Positions 58,114-64,000 of a DNA stretch of 64,000 nt are shown here, in pieces. The translations under genes were made by a program, and so were the position numbers. This stretch comes from Heloderma charlesbogerti (taxonomy: Eukaryota; Chordata; Lepidosauria; Squamata; Helodermatidae), in contig JANEZZ010002770.1 of the NCBI GenBank assembly GCA_026122225.1, positions 281,001 through 345,000 of the forward strand, written 5' to 3'. The notes beneath the pieces were generated by a model. It saw only the letters and a program-made list of their open reading frames with translations, was not told the DNA's origin and did no database searches. The first letter of the stretch is position 1. Each line of letters starts with the position of its first letter.

Positions 58114-59336
58114 ACATGTAGCACGATGGGCATGTGGTGGAGGATGTGTGCCTTCTCTCTATAAACATCTGTGGCAATTGTTTATAACCATCCATCACTC
58201 AATTGCTAATGTGCCACAGTTTTGATAGAGAATGTACATGCAACATCAAGCTGTCTCTGCAACAGTTGTATACTGGTCCTTTTCTAAACCTTGCTAAGTA
58301 ATGGAAATGAGAGAGAAATATGAGGAATAAGTTTGTTTTGGTATCTCCACATTTGAAGCTCTTCGTTTTGGGGATAAAACATGACTGAGCTTTAAAAAAA
58401 AAAATCTTGCTAGTGCATCAATTTAATTGGTGACTTGAAAAACTCTATAGAAATAAATTGACATATGTCTGCAGCTAATTACAAAAAACAAACATTGACT
58501 CTTTCCAAGTCTATTTATATAAATTGCAAAAATACCCAACAAAGCTTCTTTGTGTAAATCCATTAAAAACAGTGAGAATCCATTAAGCCTCCAACATAAT
58601 AATCTTAGCATTCCATTCATTATTATACTTGAGGGTGCTGTACTTGTATGATGGAAGGATGAGTGGGAGGGTGGGGTCATGTGGGTGAGAGCAGGAAAAA
58701 AGAATGTCCAGAAAGATCTAATATTGAACACACTTTTCAAGTAGTGTTCATTTTTAGTGGTGTGATAAGTGTAATAACTCAGCATGAATTACCTGGCTGA
58801 AACTTCTTTTTGTAGGCCTTGGAAATATTTTACAGTTGGCATCTGGATTACAGTGTAGGGGGGAGGGGAAGGAAATGAGGAAGATACAGAATATATATAT
58901 ATATATATATATTCTGAGAATATCGTATATATTGCTTTGCATTGCTTAAGTCCCCATTGTCTTTGTATAAGACAATGTAAATTTGTAGTTCTGACAGCAT
59001 CTGTAGGAAGACTTCAGTTCCTTGTATATTATCTCTTAGTTCCAGTCCTTGCCTCCCACTTTTTGATTTATTGGTACGCTAGTATTCTGTCATGGAATTT
59101 TTGTTGGTCTGAAGTTCTTCAGCCATCCAAGAGGCACCTGCAAATGTTCAGTAATCTTTATTAAACCTTGGAGTCTTAAATTCTGATGTTTACATCACAA
59201 GAAAAGGACATTTTTGTGCTTTATTTTGAATATTAAAATATGCACTTGAGTATAATGGCTGGGGACCATGGACCCACTGTTTGCACAATGGAGATTTAAC
59301 ACTTCTTGAGAAAGGCCCGAAACTAGAGGAAATTGT
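58114..59336. other. Unannotated stretch with (AT)n
   Basis: (AT)11 or so at 58890-58912. Otherwise AT-rich without recognised elements. Confidence 0.5.
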
Positions 59337-59530
59337 CATTTCTGGAATGGGACAGGTTGACGGAGCTCCCTTATGCGAGCTCCACTGATCTGCCCATTCC
59401 AGAAATGAGTGTTTTCAGTCATTTACGGTTGCCCCAGAAGCGCTAAATCTCTGTTCCGCAAGTGGTGGGTGCGGCTAGCAGAGCAGAAGGGAATCAGTGG
59501 GGTGCAACAGAATCGGTGAGGGTATATGTG
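59337..59530. repeat. Foldback-like repeat, second copy of 31806 family
   Basis: CATTTCTGGAATGGGACAGG and GGAGCTC pair with GAGCTCC and CTGCCCATTCCAGAAATG (59337-59407). GCAAGTGGTGGGTGC follows, as in the 31806-32070 copy. Confidence 0.7.
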
Positions 59531-59643
59531 CCCCATTGGTTAGTGCCCTATGAATGCAACAAGGCTTTCCTCTCTCCATGCCATTGCAGCCTCTTGCACT
59601 TCCAGAGCATCTCCTTGGAGGACCCACTCAAACAGGGTGAGAT

Positions 59644-59991
59644 GTGGTACAGGGGGCTGCAGTTGGAGTGAGGAATTGGCAGAAATCAGAATTACCTCCT
59701 TCCTGCTCATGTAAGAACCTGCACAACATTTGTGTCATATGCTTGCCCAGGGCTGGCCCTCTCATGAGGCAGGGAGATGTCAGGGTGGAAGCTGAGCCCA
59801 TAGAACCCCAGAGCAGTTCTGATTCTGAGGAAGAACAGCAATCCATAGGAGAGGAGCCCACTCATCCCTCACAGGCACAGCAGCTGGCAGAGATTCCTCC
59901 TGCCAGCATTACTGAGATAGATAGTGACCCTGGCAATGAGAGAGTGTGGGACGGGGGCTTGCTAGATGCTCGACGTAGACGCAGGGAGTGA
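59644..59991 (+). other. 115-codon open frame, acidic then basic; origin unclear
   Basis: The encoded text is Ser/Glu-rich (SSSDSEEEQQSIGEEP) and ends in D-A-R-R-R-R-R-E before a stop. One base pair frame on, similar basic text continues (ERRRSTRLARKQR). It lies inside a block that looks like a mobile element (59745-61035). I do not recognise the protein. It may be a fragment of a retroelement gag-like region or simply an open stretch. Confidence 0.25.
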
Positions 59992-61035
59992 CGAGCGATG
60001 GAGGGCGTGGAAAGGAGGCGTAGCACTCGTTTGGCGCGCAAGCAACGGTCGCGTCCCGTGGACCCAAGGGAAAGAGGGAGGAACTCACCCTAGCCCATAA
60101 GTTCAGGGTCTGCAAGTGATTCTCCTTCAAACGGGGACCAACTGCCTAACCTGGAGCATAGGCTACTCTGCTGTTCATTCCTTAGTCACTGGTGATTAGC
60201 ATCTGAAAGAGTCATTAAGTTGTAAAAGGATTAAAGCCTTGAAAAGAATCCTTTTGTCTGTGTCTTGAGTAGGGATGTCAGAGAATTCCGCCACGGATCT
60301 CAGTGAGGCTGAATGCCAGTGCATTCGGCCCCCTGAACTTTGTGGTGGAACGGCCTGCCACCCCCCTGCCCCCCGCGGATCCCCCCCAGGACGAGACTTA
60401 CCTGGGGCGGATGTTCCGGATGGCGGCGGCTCCAGCTTCGGTGGAGGCGGCGGCTGGTCTTCTGACCGGCTGCTGCCGCTGCCGCTGCCATTTGCAGTCT
60501 TCCCCCCCCCCATTCGTGATAGGCTATGTAAAGACTTACGTAGCCTATCACGTCTGAGTTAAAAAAAAAAAAAGCGTATGGAAATGGCGGCGGCTATGGC
60601 CTCCATCATTTGTGTTCCCTATTTTTGGTTGTCTTAGTCTATGTATATATTTACATAGACTAAGACAACCAAAAATAGGGAACGCAAATGGCGGTGGCCG
60701 TAGCCGCCGCCATTTGGGTAAGCATTTTTTTTTAATGCCAGATGTGATAGGTTACGTAAGTTTTAACATAGCCTATCATGGCTGAATACAGGGACGCAAA
60801 CGGCGGCCATTTGCGTCCCTGCTAGCCAGCGGCTGGATGTCCGGCTGCTGGCAGAGCCGGCCGGCGGCTCCACAGAATACCCATGGAGTGGAGCTGGCTG
60901 GCCAGGATTCCGGGGGGGAGGCACGGAGCGCCTCCCCCCCCCAGCGGAACCCGGCGGAGCCAGGGAAGGGGGGTTTCGTACATCCCTAGTCTTGAGTTAG
61001 CTATTGGAGTAGACTGAAAGAGGCCGCTAGGGCGC
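59745..61035 (+). mobile_element. Unclassified element split by a hAT insertion
   Basis: Starts near CAGGGCTGGCCCTCTCATG, has an AATCCTTTTGTCTGTGTCTTGAG segment at 60247-60269 and resumes after the hAT at 60997 with TTAGCTATTGGAGTAGACTG, GCCGCTAGGGCGCTCCTGACA. The text around ATTAAGTTGTAAAAGGATTAAAGCC looks like an LTR R region. TGTCA near 59732 and TGACA at 61037-61041 could be LTR ends, but no matching flanks were found. Nature uncertain. Confidence 0.35.
60270..60988. mobile_element. 719-bp hAT foldback element with perfect 8-bp target duplication
   Basis: Termini are TAGGGATGT and ACATCCCTA. The flanks GTCTTGAG at 60262-60269 and 60989-60996 are identical, the 8-bp duplication of hAT elements. 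The element is nearly one palindrome centred at about 60648. The centre is a perfect 32-bp stem (60614-60645 with 60652-60683, 6-nt loop), widening to about 65 bp per arm with few mismatches (60581-60716), then to paired GTGATAGGC...GCCTATCAC hairpins at 60517-60552 and 60744-60780. The outer parts are GC-rich. No transposase. It lies in another element, so it is younger than its host. Confidence 0.9.
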
Positions 61036-61045
61036 TCCTGACAGG

Positions 61046-61369
61046 AGAATTCTCCACCCCAGGTGGTGGAGTGAGGGAAGTGTCAAAGAGCATGCTGCCC
61101 CCAATTCACCAAAAGTGCCCTCAACTTCTGGGTGCTCCGGAGAGTCCCACCATCTACTCTCCTGCTGTGGCATTTGTGGCAGTGTGTGTGTGGTTGTCTG
61201 GAGCTGCCACCAGACCAGAGTACCCTGCTGTAGTGTCACCGGATGGGTGGCAGCTCCCGAGAGCCCTGCTGGCCCCACTCTCCCAACGAGGCAGTGGGAC
61301 TCTCTGTTGCAGCCACCTGCCTTCTGGCTCATTCTGAGAATCTCAGAATGAGCCAGAGGGTGGGCGAGC
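61046..61369. other. GC-rich stretch, no gene recognised
   Basis: Open frames exist in several frames on both strands, as expected of GC-rich repeat DNA. A small perfect hairpin GGCTCATTCTGAGA / TCTCAGAATGAGCC sits at 61326-61355. Confidence 0.4.
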
Positions 61370-61620
61370 TTTTTATAGAGCCATGTTGGCCAGTGAAAAC
61401 ATCCGGCATGGCTCTTCAGAGAACCAGCCAGGCCCAAATGCCTGGCTCTGAGGGGGTCCTTCCTACCACAATACAGATAATCTCCTGGAACACCCTGGCT
61501 TCTACAGTGCTTCACTCTGAGGAAGGACCTCTCTAAGAGCCAGGCATTAGGGTCTGGCCCTGACTGGCTCTTTGAAGAACCGTACTGCACAGAGTGGCCG
61601 ATGCAGCTTTTCAGAGAGCC
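61370..61620. mobile_element. Foldback element
   Basis: AATGCCTGGCTCTGAGG and TCCTTCCT pair with the complements AGGAAGGACC and AGAGCCAGGCATT. Further out GGCTCTTCAGAGAACCAGCC pairs with GACTGGCTCTTTGAAGAACC. Arms about 100 bp. Confidence 0.7.
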
Positions 61621-62319
61621 CAGGTGATGACAATGGAGTGTGCAGTGGGGATGGGGGACTCTGATGGAGGGAATGGGATGTGTGGCAGAGGTGATGGGCA
61701 ATGATGACAGGGTTGTGTGACACACAGTGATGGGGTGAGGAGGGATATGATGGGGGTGGGTACGATATGACAGGAGTGGGGGGATGCAACTGCAGGTGTG
61801 TGGGATGGGCTGCAGCCATGGCAATGGGTGTGTGTGTGTGGCAGGGGAGTGGGGAGATAAGCACATGTATGCTCTCCTGCCTCAGATGGCGGTTGGATTC
61901 GTAATGGTGCTGCTTTAGCCTGAAATGTGTTGAACAGTGTAATTTGTATAGTGAGTCTTTGCTTTATCTTCTACTGTTGGGCAGTTAACAAAATTTAAAA
62001 GAGCTGTTTCAGATGTGCTATGTTACCACTTTATTTAGACTGTATTAAGGGTTAATTTGTACCATCAGATCTTCATACTCATAAGTGTCTGTTATGGAAG
62101 CCTAGTTAACATGTAGTGTCTCTTGCTATTATCAAATGCCGTTCGTTATGTTCGAGGTCCATTTTGGATGTAATGCTTAACTGTGGTTTAGCGCAGCTAT
62201 AGGCATTACATGAATGAGCCTATGGCTCATACACTCCCTCTTCCCTCCTTTCCCCTCCTCTCCTCTGACAGAGCTGCAAGGAGACTGGAAGCATCAGTCT
62301 CTCTCTCTCTTTTTTTTTT
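61621..62319. other. Unannotated stretch, G/T-rich part 61640-61860
   Basis: A run of loose GATGGGG/GTGATGG-type units, probably low-complexity DNA. No gene recognised despite long open frames on the minus strand, which are proline/histidine/threonine-rich as expected of the complement. Confidence 0.45.
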
Positions 62320-62480
62320 TTTTACTAACCGTGGTTTATTGTTTCATCTGAAAAGGACAAACTGTGGTTAACTTAAACTATGGCTTATTGCAATGAGCCG
62401 GGATCACACCATGATTTATAATCCTGGCTTGTTAATAAACCATTGTTTAAATTAACTGTAGATCCTCCTTTTGGGACATA
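62320..62480. mobile_element. Foldback element (AACCGTGGTTTATTG type)
   Basis: The left arm ACCGTGGTTTATTG...GAAAAGGACAAACTGTGG with AACTTAAACTATGG pairs with the complement of AACCATTGTTTAAATTAAC and GTAGATCCTCCTTTTGGGAC. Arms about 70 bp with mismatches. A poly(T) tract precedes it. Confidence 0.6.
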
Positions 62481-64000
62481 AAATAAACTGGGGTTACTGG
62501 AAAACAGATGCTTCCAATCTCCTCCTCCTCATCTCTGCATCCGGGGAGAGAGGACATGGAAGCGTGCGACCACAACTCTTCCGCCTCCTCATTCACAGAA
62601 CATTAAAATGGCTCTGCCAGGTCCTATCCCTGTTGTTCAGAATTGACTTCTCAGGCCCCAACCCTACTGTCTCCTAGCAAGCTCTGTCCTGCATGTTTTC
62701 CAGAGGGGCCTCAGCACACATAGCCCTGACCTTTGGCTTTAGCCAGTGGAGTGCTCTGAGTTTATTCCTGCCCTACAGCTTGTCTTTCAGGCAGGGAAAG
62801 TGGCGATTTGCATTGGAATCTGGATTCCCCTGGATATAGGTGCCCCAGAGTGTTCTTTTCACTTGTTTTCACCCTCCTGCCCTTGCCCCACCCCCTTTTG
62901 ACCTCCCCTGACTTCCTTTGTCTCCATCACAAAAGGAGTGGGGCAAAACTGAGCAGCCACTCTGCAGGAGCTTGTGGCTCTTTGCAGGGCCCAAATGTGT
63001 GATGATAAGGTTATTATTTGATAGCTCCAGGGGTTTCAAACAAGCCCATGTGCCTTGAAGGCACATGTGATGGGTATGACAGGACTGAATGGGCTAGCCC
63101 CACTTCTGCCATACTTGATGGCTGTCGCCCACCCCCTCACACACATAACTGTGTCTGCATGTTTGTCACATGTGAGAAAGGCTCTACATGCATACCTGAC
63201 CCTCCACATGAGGAGGATCCTGGCCAATCTGGTTTTTTAAATGTGTAGTGGGGATCCATAGAATTCCCCTTCTGTCTCGCACTTATGCAGCCTCCCTGTG
63301 TGGAAAAGAAGTAGGTGTTCCCCTCCTTTTATCATGTGGCTAAAGTGGTGTTTCCAAAGTTTCTGAGCTTGTCTCCTTCTCCTGTATTTAAACATATTCT
63401 GCCTCCTGCACCTTCCAACCAGCTCCAAAGATCTCCATAGCAGAGCATTTGGAGATCCTTGCAAGTAGTTGTGAGCATGCAGCCTGCTCTTGTGTGCAAA
63501 TATCTGTGGATAAGGGCACTGATCCAGAACAGGATAGTTCCAACCTCTCCTCAAGCCACACACAGGGAAACACAATTAGAACAAAGGAACTTTTCCCAAA
63601 TCGGGGTGGGAGGATGGGACAAGTGAGAGATAGTCTACCAGGGGCTGTTCAACCAATCCATATCTTGGTCTTTCTCAGAATCTAATTCTATCCTAGAATG
63701 TGCCTCCAAGGGGTATGTGTGATACCCCACAGTTTGCAAACCACTGGCCTAAGAACTTGTTGCATGTGAAGGCCAATTCATGCTCTTCTCTCCGCTCAAG
63801 AAAGGAGAATACACAGGATTTGTGATCATGGCGAGGACCGTAATCATGTTCAGCTGAATGCACTTAGAATTCCTGTTCAGACCTTTTGGCTCAAGACAGA
63901 GCTAGAGGAGGGCTTAGCTGAGTTGTAGATGGGAGGATGCTCGTCGTTCATATGGAGAATCAAGTGTGCAAAGTAGTTCTTTATGTGAGATCCCCAAATA
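62481..64000. other. Unannotated stretch to the window end
   Basis: No exon or repeat named. Short open frames on both strands have no family character. Confidence 0.45.

Noticed and set aside
59644..59991. Host protein-coding exon (acidic 115-codon frame)
   Set aside because: It lies in element-like DNA, has no splice context that I can support, and matches no family known to me.
60270..60988. CpG island or gene promoter
   Set aside because: The GC-rich sequence is bounded exactly by hAT termini and a target duplication.
59732..61041. Solo LTR defined by TGTCA...TGACA
   Set aside because: A 5-bp inverted end is easily found by chance and the flanks show no duplication; kept only as an unclassified element.
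61027..61866. 279-codon minus-strand open frame
   Set aside because: Pro/His/Thr/Ser-rich text is what the complement of GT/GA-rich low-complexity and foldback DNA gives; no domain seen.

Overview
The window looks like nuclear DNA from a squamate reptile, more likely a lizard than a snake. It is AT-rich, has no long open frame of a host gene, and is packed with interspersed repeats of squamate type. These include an RTE/BovB LINE tail with a long intact reading frame, L2-like LINEs with 3' tails in both orientations, a 5'-truncated L1, tRNA-derived SINEs, a 5S rRNA-derived SINE, hAT-type non-autonomous DNA transposons, many long-armed foldback (MITE-like) elements, putative solo LTRs and many (GT)n, (GA)n and (AAAC)n microsatellites. 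The squamate assignment rests on my recognition of these families, not on a database search. I found no host protein-coding exon, no functional rRNA or tRNA gene and no CRISPR. The window is best read as intergenic or deep intronic sequence.

Layout. 1-5 kb: mostly unremarkable sequence with a 32-bp minisatellite (1229-1355), an LTR-like block with CCAAT, TATA and AATAAA signals (about 2380-3010) and a possible Penelope-like end with a hammerhead-like motif (4425-4690). 5-9 kb: two copies of one SINE, the second split by two foldback elements. 10.8-13.3 kb: a hAT element with an 8-bp target duplication and two common reptile repeats. 17.2-18.3 kb: two large foldback elements in tandem. 18.8-22.6 kb: a 5S-derived SINE, an L2 with an intact YADD box, an antisense LINE end and the BovB tail. 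24.0-24.8 kb: a GC-rich putative solo LTR. 24.8-28.4 kb: LINE pieces and an L2 interrupted by an antisense L1 with a perfect 17-bp target duplication. 30.6-36 kb: a 95-bp tandem duplication and several foldback repeats. 36-44 kb: lower repeat density, with AT-rich stretches that could be conserved regulatory DNA. 44-50 kb: three foldback elements. 54-56 kb: a tRNA SINE, head-to-head LINE tails and a CR1/L3-type repeat. 58-62.5 kb: more foldbacks and a 719-bp hAT element that is almost wholly one giant palindrome with a perfect 8-bp target duplication.

No genes here work together in a pathway. The biology is that of transposable elements nested in one another. The strongest signals are the nested insertions with readable target duplications and the high density of long inverted-repeat elements. 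Seven AT-rich blocks without recognisable repeats (near 6.5, 32.6, 33.9, 36.2, 37.3, 39.2 and 50.5 kb) are the only places where I would look for host function, as conserved non-coding elements. That is inference from base composition and motif content only.
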